From Fen-1258 sp964441505 (GTDB lineage: Bacteria; Bacteroidota; Ignavibacteria; Ignavibacteriales; Melioribacteraceae): 64,000 nt of DNA. Every line of letters begins with the position of its first letter. Position 1 is the first letter of the stretch. The notes beneath the pieces are model-generated. The model was not told the DNA's origin and did not search any database. It saw only the letters and a program-made list of their open reading frames with translations. The stretch spans positions 62,001-126,000 of the forward strand of contig CAYTUV010000003.1 of NCBI GenBank assembly GCA_964441505.1, written 5' to 3'. The position numbers and the translations under genes are program-made. Below are positions 8,696-16,700 of this stretch, in pieces.

Positions 8696-8757
8696 TTTTC
8701 GCCACAGAGAAACGGAGTCACAGAGAAAACTCTGTGTCTTTGCGGTTCTGTGGTTAA
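8696..8757. repeat. Left bracket of the GxxExxY gene, 'cacagag' palindrome
   Basis: The 30 bp at 8696-8725 match the reverse complement of 9157-9186 at 24 of 30 positions. The arm is itself a hairpin: 'cacagagaaaactctgtg' is palindromic and an outer 'ccacagag' pairs loosely with 'ttctgtgg'. It starts right after the stop codon of the GxxExxY gene on the transcribed strand and ends at the hemN RBS. Confidence 0.75.
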
Positions 8758-9153
8758 TTATTCTTGTGAGTAACCGTGAATCATCCTCTTGAAGCCATCT
8801 ACCAACTTTGGCACGTTGAAGTTAATTAACAAGCCAAGTCTTTTATCTGCTAATTTTAAGTAAGTTAATAATTGAGCATGGTGAACTGGCAAAATAATTT
8901 CAACTGCTTTTAATTCAATAACAATTTCTTTCTCAACAAGTAAATCAATTCTAAAATCCGCTTCCAGATTTTCGCCCTTATAAATTACCGGAACTTGAAC
9001 TTGTCTCTCAACAAATAAATTACGAGAACGTAATTCCTTGAATAAACATATTTCATAAACACTTTCTAATAGACCTGGTCCTAACTGTTTATGAACTTCT
9101 ATTGCAGAATCTAATATTATTCCACTAATCTGATTTAAATTTTCTTTGTTCAT
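8758..9153 (-). CDS. GxxExxY family protein (PD-(D/E)XK-like fold)
   Basis: 131 residues. The name-giving motif is present as 'LGPGLLESVYE'. The core 'EADFRIDLLVEKEIVIELK' gives the D...E-x-K pattern of the PD-(D/E)XK nuclease-like superfamily to which this family is assigned. Biological role unknown; copies are commonly orphan genes scattered in genomes of this group. The ATG at 9153 overlaps the hemE stop codon as ATGA. Both gene ends abut copies of one inverted 'cacagagacacagag' repeat, so the gene is bracketed like the four-helix gene at 1817. The position between hemE and hemN has no metabolic rationale. Confidence 0.88.
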   Translation of the reverse strand: MNKENLNQISGIILDSAIEVHKQLGPGLLESVYEICLFKELRSRNLFVERQVQVPVIYKGENLEADFRIDLLVEKEIVIELKAVEIILPVHHAQLLTYLKLADKRLGLLINFNVPKLVDGFKRMIHGYSQE

Positions 9154-10223
9154 TTTCTCCGTGTCTCTGTGTCTCTGCGGTGAAAATATTTACTCTCTTC
9201 TTTCACAACATCAACTAAATATTTTGCATTCTCCGGTGAAACATCCGGCAGAATGCCGTGACCAAGATTGAATATATGTCCGTTATGTTTGCCAAATGAC
9301 TTAAGGACTTTTATTGCTTCTTTCTTGATTTTATCTTTATCAGCGTAAAGAACTGTGGGATCAAGATTACCTTGCAAAGCAACTTTACTGCCTATTCTGT
9401 CTCTGACCTTCCCGATATCCATCGTCCAGTCAAGACCAATTACATCTGCGCCGCAATCAGCAAGTTTATTCATCTTGTAATGAACTCCCTTGGCAAACAC
9501 AATAACCGGTTCATTCTTTCTCTTTATCTGTGATATGATCTTCTCAATGTACCGAAGAGAGAATTCTTCAAAGTCCGTTGGTGAAAGTAGACCGCCCCAT
9601 GTATCGAAAATCTGGATAGCGTTTGCGCCTGCTTCCATTTTAGCTGATAGGTATTCAGCAACAGCATCTGCAATTTTTCCTAATAACTGGTGTGCAGTTT
9701 TAGGTTGTTTGTAAATGAATTTTTTAATCTCAGAAAAGTTTTTTGATCCTCCGCCTTCAACCATGTATGTCATCAACGTCCATGGTGAACCGGCAAATCC
9801 AATTAATGGTACCCTTCCGTTTAGTTCTCTCTTTGTCAACGAAACCGCATCGAGGACATATTTCAGATCTTTTGAAGGATCTATTGTTCTAAGTCTATTA
9901 ACATCGTCAAGAGTTCGGATTGGATCATAAAGTTTAGGACCTTTGCTCTCGATCATTTCCAGTTTCATCCCCATTGCCTCTGGGATGACGAGAATATCTG
10001 AGAAGATAATTGCTGCATCCACGCCAATCAAATCAACCGGCTGAATTGTAACTTCAGCGGCGAGTTCGGGAGTCTTGCACATTGTTATAAAATCTGATTT
10101 TTTCCGAACGGCTCTGTATTGTGGCAGATATCTTCCGGCCTGGCGCATAATCCAGATTGGAGTATATTCAACAGATTTACCTTTGCAAGCTCTCAGAAAT
10201 GTATCATTTATTAATTTTGTCAA
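9150..10223 (-). CDS. hemE: Uroporphyrinogen decarboxylase
   Basis: Decarboxylates the four acetate side chains of uroporphyrinogen III. Family marks: 'TPIWIMRQAGRYLPQYR' with the catalytic arginines, 'GFAGSPWTLMTYMVEGG' and 'GLDWTMDIGKVR'. The start is a TTG at 10223, with 'ggagg' four bases upstream; no ATG is in reach. The natural enzyme should end near 'DVVKEESKYF'; the remaining residues HRRDTETRRK come from a dispersed repeat. The stop overlaps the ATG of the GxxExxY gene. The upstream neighbour hemD ends 11 bp before, so the two are surely co-transcribed. Confidence 0.96.
   Translation of the reverse strand: MTKLINDTFLRACKGKSVEYTPIWIMRQAGRYLPQYRAVRKKSDFITMCKTPELAAEVTIQPVDLIGVDAAIIFSDILVIPEAMGMKLEMIESKGPKLYDPIRTLDDVNRLRTIDPSKDLKYVLDAVSLTKRELNGRVPLIGFAGSPWTLMTYMVEGGGSKNFSEIKKFIYKQPKTAHQLLGKIADAVAEYLSAKMEAGANAIQIFDTWGGLLSPTDFEEFSLRYIEKIISQIKRKNEPVIVFAKGVHYKMNKLADCGADVIGLDWTMDIGKVRDRIGSKVALQGNLDPTVLYADKDKIKKEAIKVLKSFGKHNGHIFNLGHGILPDVSPENAKYLVDVVKEESKYFHRRDTETRRK
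9154..9186. repeat. Right bracket of the GxxExxY gene, overlaps hemE 3' end
   Basis: 'ctccgtgtctctgtgtctct' followed by 'gcggtgaaaa' is the inverted partner of 8696-8725. On the coding strand it is translated as the last dozen codons of hemE (HRRDTETRRK), a peptide characteristic of this repeat rather than of uroporphyrinogen decarboxylases. Confidence 0.75.
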
Positions 10224-10234
10224 ATTTCCTCCGG

Positions 10235-11020
10235 TTAAGCCATGTTAACGGTTGTTTGAAAATATTTTATGATAGCTTCAACAACCCCATGAATAGAAAA
10301 GACTTCAGGCACGATGTGAACTACAAGTCCACTTTCTCTAATTGCCCGCTCTGTTGTTGTGCCGATAGTGCAAATAACACTCTTACCAAAAAACCTCTCT
10401 GCATCTGCAACGTTCATTAACTTCAAAAAGTTGCTGAACGAAGAAGGGCTTGTGAAAATAAAAACACCCGGATGCTTTTTCTGAATCTTCTGATGTTCCG
10501 TTTTCAAATTGGCTAGATCATTTTTTACAACATCGTAAATGGGTACAGAATAAACCTGAGCACCGAGTTCCGATAATCCCATATTTAATTCACCGCTTGC
10601 AAGGGAAGAGCCGGGGATAAATATTTTCTTGTTTGCTAAATCAAATTCGGAAAATTTATAAAGCAATCCTTCGGCACTGAATTCATCCGGTATTATATCA
10701 ACGGGAATTCCCAAATTCTCGCATTCTTCGGCTGTGCTCTTTCCGACAACTGCAATTTTTAGTTTCGAAAGATCAAGTTTTTTTTGCTTCGCGATATCGG
10801 AGAAAACCTCAACCGCATTTGTTGAAGTAAATACTATAAAGTCAAATCTGCCAAACATGTTTAGTGCTTCGCTCAGTTCCGAAGAATGGGTCAGCGGTAC
10901 TACTTTTATCGTTGGAAAGTAGACTATCTCTGCACCGAGCTTGATTAAACTATTTAATGATTTTTCAGCCTCAGCTCTACTCTTTGTAATCAGTATCGTC
11001 TTGTTCTTCAATGTATTCAA
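10235..11020 (-). CDS. hemD: Uroporphyrinogen-III synthase
   Basis: Cyclises hydroxymethylbilane with inversion of ring D. 261 residues, weakly conserved as usual for HemD, but with the expected two-lobed layout: 'TILITKSRAEAEKSLNSLIKLG' at the start, 'FDFIVFTSTNAVEVF' in the first lobe, 'PGVFIFTSPSSFSNFLKL' and 'ICTIGTTTERAIRESGL' in the second. The start codon is TTG at 11020 behind 'aagagattaa'. It sits between hemC and hemE with short spacers on both sides. Confidence 0.93.
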   Translation of the reverse strand: MNTLKNKTILITKSRAEAEKSLNSLIKLGAEIVYFPTIKVVPLTHSSELSEALNMFGRFDFIVFTSTNAVEVFSDIAKQKKLDLSKLKIAVVGKSTAEECENLGIPVDIIPDEFSAEGLLYKFSEFDLANKKIFIPGSSLASGELNMGLSELGAQVYSVPIYDVVKNDLANLKTEHQKIQKKHPGVFIFTSPSSFSNFLKLMNVADAERFFGKSVICTIGTTTERAIRESGLVVHIVPEVFSIHGVVEAIIKYFQTTVNMA

Positions 11021-11047
11021 TTTAATCTCTTCTATAATTACTATTAA

Positions 11048-11989
11048 CTACTTTCTTGAATTATTGTAAACATCTTGTAAAATAGCTGATGCACCTGCTT
11101 TTAGTAAATCCTTTGCAAGTTTAATTCCCAACTTTTCTGGACTCGATTTTGCACCGCGCATTTTTTTTCTAAAGGTTACTGAGCCATCTACAGCACCGAC
11201 AACGGCATCAAGATACAGACCGTTCGATTTTAACTGTGCATAAGCGCCTATCGGAACCTGACATCCGCCCTCCAGAGCTTTTAGCAAAGATCGTTCAGCT
11301 CTGACCTCCGAAAAAGTTTTTTCGTCGTGAATAGATTTTAAAATATTTTTAGCAAATTTATTGTCATCTCGAATTTCAATACCAAGTGCGCCTTGTCCAA
11401 CTGCAGGAAGAATTTCATCTGTTGCAATGATACTTGAAATGTGCTTATTGAGTTTCAACCGTTCAACACCGGCACGGGCAAGAATAATTGCATCCCACTT
11501 TGATTCGATGAACTTCTTAATCCTTGTTGGTACATTGCCACGTAATTCTTCTATTCTGATATCAGGACGAAGATGAAGCAGCTGAGATCTTCTCCGGAGC
11601 GAACCGGTTCCAACTATTGCGTTCTCGGGTAAATTTTTAATTCGTGTTCCTTTCTTGCGGGCGATCAGAATATCCTCAACCGGGTGACGTTTGGTAACAG
11701 CGGCAAGTGTTAATCCGGCTGGAATTTCTGTCTGCAGATCTTTCAAACTGTGCACGGCAATATCAATAGAACCATTGAGTAATTCGTTCTCAAGCTCTTT
11801 AGTGAATAATCCCTTATCGCCGATTTTTGAGAGTGCCACGTCAAGAATTTTATCGCCCTTTGTGTTGATGATCTTTATCTCGACCGTTAAATTATTATTC
11901 TTGCGCTCGAGTTCTTTCTTGATAAATTTTGCCTGCCAGAGAGCAAGTTCGCTGCCGCGGGACCCGATTACCAGTCTATTCTTTTTCAA
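11048..11989 (-). CDS. hemC: Hydroxymethylbilane synthase (porphobilinogen deaminase)
   Basis: Polymerises four porphobilinogens on a dipyrromethane cofactor. Seen: 'LVIGSRGSELALWQA' at the N-terminus, 'AVHSLKDLQTEIP' with the substrate-binding lysine region, 'GTGSLRRRSQLLHLRPD', and the cofactor cysteine in 'ALEGGCQVPIGAYA'. I choose the TTG at 11989 because 'agaggataaaa' precedes it and the protein then begins just before the conserved IGSRGS, as in most HemC. An ATG at 12034 is in frame but would add a 15-residue tail lying wholly inside hemA. With the TTG the genes still overlap by 14 bp, typical of translational coupling. Confidence 0.93.
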   Translation of the reverse strand: MKKNRLVIGSRGSELALWQAKFIKKELERKNNNLTVEIKIINTKGDKILDVALSKIGDKGLFTKELENELLNGSIDIAVHSLKDLQTEIPAGLTLAAVTKRHPVEDILIARKKGTRIKNLPENAIVGTGSLRRRSQLLHLRPDIRIEELRGNVPTRIKKFIESKWDAIILARAGVERLKLNKHISSIIATDEILPAVGQGALGIEIRDDNKFAKNILKSIHDEKTFSEVRAERSLLKALEGGCQVPIGAYAQLKSNGLYLDAVVGAVDGSVTFRKKMRGAKSSPEKLGIKLAKDLLKAGASAILQDVYNNSRK

Positions 11990-13304
11990 TTTTATCCTCT
12001 GAATTATTTTCATCTGCATTGAGATCTTTACCATCGAGAGGTGAAGGAGGAAGATTGAAAAGCTCTTTCAGTATTGATGTATTGGCCGTTACATCGTTTA
12101 TGTTCGCACCGGATTCTGCAAATTCCCTCAGCTTAACGGTAGGATTATGAAGCAAGCGACCTATCATACGCCTCGTCATATCTTCAACCTTTGCGAAATC
12201 TTCTTCACTCACTTTATTTTTTATCTTTTCTAATTCGTCGTGACGAATCTCTTCAAAGAAAGAACGCATGGTTTTGATTGTCGGGACAACATCGAGCGTA
12301 TTGTACCAGCCAAAGAAACCGACCATCTCTTCCATAATCATCTTTTCAATTAGCGGGATTTGATCTCTTCGCTTTTGCATATTCTGATCGACAATTATCT
12401 TCAATGAATCCATATCGTTGTAAAATACATTGTCGATTTTCCTGACTTCCGGATCGATATCGCGCGGTACGGCAATATCCATCAGAAGAAGAGGTGCACC
12501 CTTTCTTTTCTTCATCGAGGATTTAACATCATCTAGCGACAGTATAAAATTTTCAGCGCTTGTTGCGCTGATGACGATATCAAAATTGTATAGATGCTCT
12601 CTCATGAATTGGAAAGGAATAATTTCGCCATGAATTTTCTCTGCCAGTATTTCTGCTCGTTCAATAGTTCTGTTTGAAATAGCAATCTTTCCAACTCCTT
12701 TATCGCGGAGATGAATAGCTGCAAGTTCACCGCTTTCACTGGCACCTATAACCAGAGCTGATTTTTTTTCAAGATTAGCAAAAATCTTTTCAACAACCTG
12801 AACAGCCGCATAACTGACGGTAACAGCGCCTTCGCCTATTGTTGTTTCTTTTATCGCCCGCTTTCCAACTCGTGTAGCCGTATCAAAAATTCTTCGTAGA
12901 ACTGACCCGGCAAAATTTAAATCCTCTGATATCTCAAATGCCTCCTTTACCTGTCCCAGTATCTGGCTATCGCCGATTATCATCGAATCTATACCGGAAG
13001 CAACCGAGAAAATATGCTTTACCGCACCGCAGGAAAAATATTTTGTAAAGTGTTCATGCTTTATTCCAATACCGGGTTTGAACTCTATAAGTTTTTCAAT
13101 GAGAGGTGTCGGGTCTATTCCCAGACCTTTTGGAAATCCGAAAATTTCGGTGCGGTTGCAAGTTGAAATTACAACACCTTCAGAGAACAAATAATCCTTC
13201 AGATGCGGAATGAATTCAACAATTTCATTGCGATTAAGATGAACTGCTTCCCGTAGTTCGAGTGAGGAAGTTTTATGATTTATTGATATGCCGACTAAAT
13301 TCAT
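11976..13304 (-). CDS. hemA: Glutamyl-tRNA reductase
   Basis: NADPH-dependent reduction of glutamyl-tRNA to glutamate-1-semialdehyde, the committed step of the C5 pathway. 442 residues. The catalytic cysteine is in 'VVISTCNRTEIFG'. The N-terminal 'VGISINHKTSSLELRE' and the nucleotide-binding 'ALVIGASESGELAAIHL' are as expected, and a helical dimerisation domain follows. The C-terminus overlaps hemC. The gene follows hemX/ccsA by 10 bp. The next enzyme, HemL, is not in this window. Confidence 0.97.
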   Translation of the reverse strand: MNLVGISINHKTSSLELREAVHLNRNEIVEFIPHLKDYLFSEGVVISTCNRTEIFGFPKGLGIDPTPLIEKLIEFKPGIGIKHEHFTKYFSCGAVKHIFSVASGIDSMIIGDSQILGQVKEAFEISEDLNFAGSVLRRIFDTATRVGKRAIKETTIGEGAVTVSYAAVQVVEKIFANLEKKSALVIGASESGELAAIHLRDKGVGKIAISNRTIERAEILAEKIHGEIIPFQFMREHLYNFDIVISATSAENFILSLDDVKSSMKKRKGAPLLLMDIAVPRDIDPEVRKIDNVFYNDMDSLKIIVDQNMQKRRDQIPLIEKMIMEEMVGFFGWYNTLDVVPTIKTMRSFFEEIRHDELEKIKNKVSEEDFAKVEDMTRRMIGRLLHNPTVKLREFAESGANINDVTANTSILKELFNLPPSPLDGKDLNADENNSEDKIEKE

Positions 13305-13314
13305 TTTAAAACTT

Positions 13315-14139
13315 TCAATAAAACGAATGAAATGTGGTAGCTAATGTATTAGTAATTATCAGAGACATTATCGCAACAGCAAATCCAATTAAAGAAAAAA
13401 GAATAACCTTCTTACCATACAAACTGCCGAAAAATTTACTAGTTATTCCAACTCCATAGACGAACCATACGAAAAGAGTGCCTATAAGCTTTGGATCGAA
13501 ATAACTGAATCTAGGGAATGCGCTTGGCAGCCAAATAATGCCAATTACAATTGCGAAAGTGAGGAGAACAAATCCAATAACCATAGAAAAGAAACTTAGT
13601 TTTTCAAGAATTTCCAGACTTGGAAGACGGTCGAAGATTAATCCGAACTTATTCGCCTTCAGGTTTTTGTAAAGAAGCATATACAATAATCCATAAACCG
13701 CGGAGATGGTTATACCGGAATATCCAAGCAGAGCACTAATAACATGAAGACCAAGCAGACGGTTTCTTAAGACCTCCGGAACGACGTATGAATGTTCGAT
13801 GAAAATTGAGGAGATAGTCTGGAAGACAAGAGAAAATAAAATTATAAATGCACCGGTACCGCGTATATCAGTTAACAATTCAAGGACGAAATATGAAAAC
13901 CCGATTGAGAAGGCGATGATAGAAAAAATTTCAAATTTATTTGTAATAGGGGGATGATTGTATTCTATCGTCCTCGATATCAGATAAAATGTGTGCAGCA
14001 GAAGCGTTATAAACAAAACGATGCGCTTTGAATTACTTACGATCCTTCTCTCATTATAGAAGTCGTAACTATAAATGCCGAATGCGACAGCATAAAACAG
14101 GGGAAGAAGCACATTAAGAATATTTATTGATTGAAGCAT
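13315..14139 (-). CDS. HemX/CcsA-like cytochrome c assembly membrane protein
   Basis: 274 residues with about eight hydrophobic segments, in the size and layout of HemX/CcsA (cytochrome C assembly family). HemX proteins precede hemA in many operons and modulate GluTR; CcsA homologues handle heme for cytochrome c maturation. The conserved tryptophan-rich heme-handling loop is only partly present: 'GIIWLPSAFPRFSYFDPKL' replaces the usual W-rich motif that ends in WDP-K/E, keeping the aspartate and proline. It is the first gene of the heme transcription unit. The HemX role is favoured by position and the motif change. Confidence 0.82.
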   Translation of the reverse strand: MLQSINILNVLLPLFYAVAFGIYSYDFYNERRIVSNSKRIVLFITLLLHTFYLISRTIEYNHPPITNKFEIFSIIAFSIGFSYFVLELLTDIRGTGAFIILFSLVFQTISSIFIEHSYVVPEVLRNRLLGLHVISALLGYSGITISAVYGLLYMLLYKNLKANKFGLIFDRLPSLEILEKLSFFSMVIGFVLLTFAIVIGIIWLPSAFPRFSYFDPKLIGTLFVWFVYGVGITSKFFGSLYGKKVILFSLIGFAVAIMSLIITNTLATTFHSFY

Positions 14140-14412
14140 AGATTCTCAAATTAGTTATGGGTCACAAATGATCAAATGCTGGATTTTGTGGTGCCAAAAT
14201 TAACAAAAACCAGTTCCAAAAACCTTATTAAAAGAGTGTAAAAATGAAGTGAAATATATGCGTTCCTAGTAAATTAAATTGACTTTAGGGCTTCTGAGAA
14301 TGATCTAAAAGTAAGCTGTATTGAGTTCGCTTGCCGAGAAGAAAAATAATAGTTGGAACCACGTCTTTTTAGCTTTCGGCATAACTGGTTTGGTCCTTTT
14401 ATGATCAGATAT
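14140..14412. other. Intergenic region upstream of the heme operon
   Basis: About 270 bp with no supported ORF between the start of hemX/ccsA and the cytochrome terminator. It must hold the heme operon promoter, but I see no convincing -35/-10 or -24/-12 pair. A GG-N10-GC search on the minus strand found nothing. Confidence 0.4.
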
Positions 14413-14437
14413 AAAAAAAGCCGCCCGAAAGCGGCTT
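14413..14437 (-). terminator. Rho-independent terminator after the cytochrome block
   Basis: On the minus strand a 7-bp perfect stem aagccgc/gcggctt with loop 'tttcgg' is followed directly by a run of seven T. It lies 17 bp past the stop codon of the gene at 14454-15461, so it closes the multiheme cytochrome transcription unit. Confidence 0.85.
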
Positions 14438-14453
14438 CAATAAACTAATCAAA

Positions 14454-15461
14454 TCAATTTCCGAATACGTTTATCTTGCCATCCATGTGTTTCGTGGCGT
14501 CAATTATTTTACCATACTTATCTACAATTCCGGTATGACAAGTAGCGCAACCCGCTATTGTGGATTCCATATGCCCTTTTGGTGGAAGGCCATGACATGA
14601 GCCGCAAGCCATCTGCGAGCCGTCAACTTTATTCCATATCGGTTGGTAATTGTTTCCTTCAATATTATCCGCGGTATAGGCAAATTGATATTGTGAGCTG
14701 GATTTTGAGAAAGCAAATCCACCGTGACAATAAGTGTTTGAGCATTTATTAGAAATAAAATCATAAACGGAATTACCAATTTCAGAATCAGATTGCTTTG
14801 AAAAAACCAGTTCCGCTTTCAGTGAATTATCGATGTGACTTGCAGATGAGTAGCTTGAAGGCACTATGTGGCAATCGCTGCAAACAGTTACTACTCCAAT
14901 TTTAGCGTCAAATAAATGTTTTGAATGAGCGCCAACTCCTGCAAACTTTGTATCGATATTACGAGCCAAATCTGTCGGAGGTGAAATTAGATTTGTGTTC
15001 GAAAAACTACCGTGGCATGTATTGCACGCTTCCGGTCCACCAGGATTTTTATGACAGGTGTTGCATGATGGACTTGCAACTTTGCCTGCATAATTTGTTC
15101 CATGGCATGATGTACAGGAACTCATACTCCAGTTTTTTGAAGCAATATATTTTCCGTGAAACCCTGCGGAAATAGGATTATTCATATCACTCTGATGAAT
15201 TTTAACAGCCGGATGGCATGTATTACAATTTACCTGAGCAATTCCTCCGTCAAAATTCGGTGCGTGACATTGCTTGCAACTTTCCAATGTTTTCTCTTTT
15301 ACAGTTAACCCATGATAATTGGCTGAGGAGAGATTATAAACACTTGTACCATGAACACTAACTTTTGAAGGAGGAGTAAGATCTTGTTGTAAATCGCTGC
15401 AAGAAAAAGAGACCAATCCGAGAGTTAGTATTAATATCAAATAAAATTTTGAATATCGCAT
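14454..15461 (-). CDS. Multiheme cytochrome c lipoprotein, about nine hemes
   Basis: A 335-residue exported protein: residues 1-20 are hydrophobic and end in 'LGLVSFSCSD', which fits a lipobox. Eight CxxCH motifs can be counted, plus one long-spaced CSNTYCH (C-x4-CH). The combination of C-x4-CH followed by CxxCH near the end, with 'CGSCHGLPPKGH', resembles the Geobacter CxxxxCH...CxxCH cytochrome family. Probably an outer-membrane or surface-attached electron carrier. It is the last gene of the block, followed by a strong terminator. Terminal acceptor unknown. Confidence 0.9.
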   Translation of the reverse strand: MRYSKFYLILILTLGLVSFSCSDLQQDLTPPSKVSVHGTSVYNLSSANYHGLTVKEKTLESCKQCHAPNFDGGIAQVNCNTCHPAVKIHQSDMNNPISAGFHGKYIASKNWSMSSCTSCHGTNYAGKVASPSCNTCHKNPGGPEACNTCHGSFSNTNLISPPTDLARNIDTKFAGVGAHSKHLFDAKIGVVTVCSDCHIVPSSYSSASHIDNSLKAELVFSKQSDSEIGNSVYDFISNKCSNTYCHGGFAFSKSSSQYQFAYTADNIEGNNYQPIWNKVDGSQMACGSCHGLPPKGHMESTIAGCATCHTGIVDKYGKIIDATKHMDGKINVFGN

Positions 15462-15485
15462 GTTCTATCCAAGAGTTAAAATTTT

Positions 15486-16694
15486 TTATTTATGACAATA
15501 ACCGCAGAAACCCATTCCTTTTGTGCCATCGGGACGAGCATTAGCATCTGTATGACATGAATAACAAACCGATCCGCGATCCTTATGCCAATCACCTTCT
15601 TCTAAATCACTTCTGAAATTTCTTGCATGTGTTTTGGGATTTGTTCCTTTAATTCCATCGTTATCAACATGACATAAAATACAGTTCTGATCAGCACCCT
15701 GAACATCATGGCATGAAGAGCATCGTTCGATATCTCTTCGTGCAAGAATTGCATGTTGTCCGCCGCCGGTTCCTACACCAATAGTTACAAAATTTGGTGC
15801 TCTGTGTGAAGTCGGAACTATTCCTTCCAGTACGAAATCTCTGGTCTTGGAATCATGACATTCAGCGCAAAATGTTTCGGTTTGATGACATGTCTGACAT
15901 TCACTTGTCTTTCCTTTCAGATCCACGCCGTGTGTAAAGCGGTAATTGAGGTCGTGAACGCGAGAAATATTTTGCTGCTTTGTATTATCAATAAATTTAT
16001 GAGGTGAATAGGGAACGAAGAAATCCCGCGCTGTATTTTTTTCTGCTATCATTGTTGTTGATACGTGACATGACTCGCAGAAAGAATTCTCATGGCACAT
16101 CTGGCATTGTGAATTCTCTTTTGTGGCGCTGAACTTGTGAGCTTTCAGAAAAGATACTTGTTTGTGATCTCGTGGAATCAATTGAACAGTAGAAACATGA
16201 CAAGATTCGCATACGTTGACCGCAACAGAATTACCGTTATGGCAATCGTAGCAAATCATCATCGCAGGTTTGGCTGCAACTGATTCAAAACTGTAATCAA
16301 CATCGTTCAAACCCTTGTGACATGATTCGCATTCCTGTTTTTGTTCGGTTAAATGAAATTTGTGATTAAAAATCAATTCAGCTTTTTTCTGAATAAGCGG
16401 TTCGTATTTATCCGTGTAATGACATTGTATACAATTTTTTTCGTCATTCACATCATGGCAAGTTGCGCACACAGTTTTTTCCGGGAGTAATCGTGTAGTC
16501 AAAGCAGTGCTTTCGGCAGCACCAGTATGGCAGGAAGCACAATCTGTCAATTCCTTATGAACCTTATGTGAAAACTTGATTACTTCTTTGTTCGTCTTTC
16601 CTTGTTCAATGTCATCACCTTTGCTAATGGCGGCAATAGTAAAAAAACAGATCAGAGAAATAACCAAGGCAGAATAAAAATATTTTATTTTCAT
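15486..16694 (-). CDS. Cytochrome c3-family protein, 14 heme motifs
   Basis: 402 residues with an N-terminal signal (1-22) and fourteen CxxCH motifs, including CASCH, CATCH, CIQCH and the C-terminal CGYCHK. Many extra histidines precede the motifs, as expected for bis-His hemes. No enzymatic motif such as CxxCK (NrfA) or a hydroxylamine-oxidoreductase tyrosine is seen, so I read it as an electron-transfer wire. It ends seven bases before the barrel gene starts on the transcript side, making a cytochrome/barrel pair. Confidence 0.93.
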   Translation of the reverse strand: MKIKYFYSALVISLICFFTIAAISKGDDIEQGKTNKEVIKFSHKVHKELTDCASCHTGAAESTALTTRLLPEKTVCATCHDVNDEKNCIQCHYTDKYEPLIQKKAELIFNHKFHLTEQKQECESCHKGLNDVDYSFESVAAKPAMMICYDCHNGNSVAVNVCESCHVSTVQLIPRDHKQVSFLKAHKFSATKENSQCQMCHENSFCESCHVSTTMIAEKNTARDFFVPYSPHKFIDNTKQQNISRVHDLNYRFTHGVDLKGKTSECQTCHQTETFCAECHDSKTRDFVLEGIVPTSHRAPNFVTIGVGTGGGQHAILARRDIERCSSCHDVQGADQNCILCHVDNDGIKGTNPKTHARNFRSDLEEGDWHKDRGSVCYSCHTDANARPDGTKGMGFCGYCHK

Positions 16695-16700
16695 AATATA

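Noticed and set aside
8696..9186. CRISPR-like repeat array
   Set aside because: Repeats are inverted and flank one gene; there is no regular repeat-spacer-repeat series here or elsewhere in the window.
15486..16694. Nitrite or hydroxylamine reductase among the cytochromes
   Set aside because: No CxxCK motif or other catalytic-heme signature was found in any of the multiheme proteins read.
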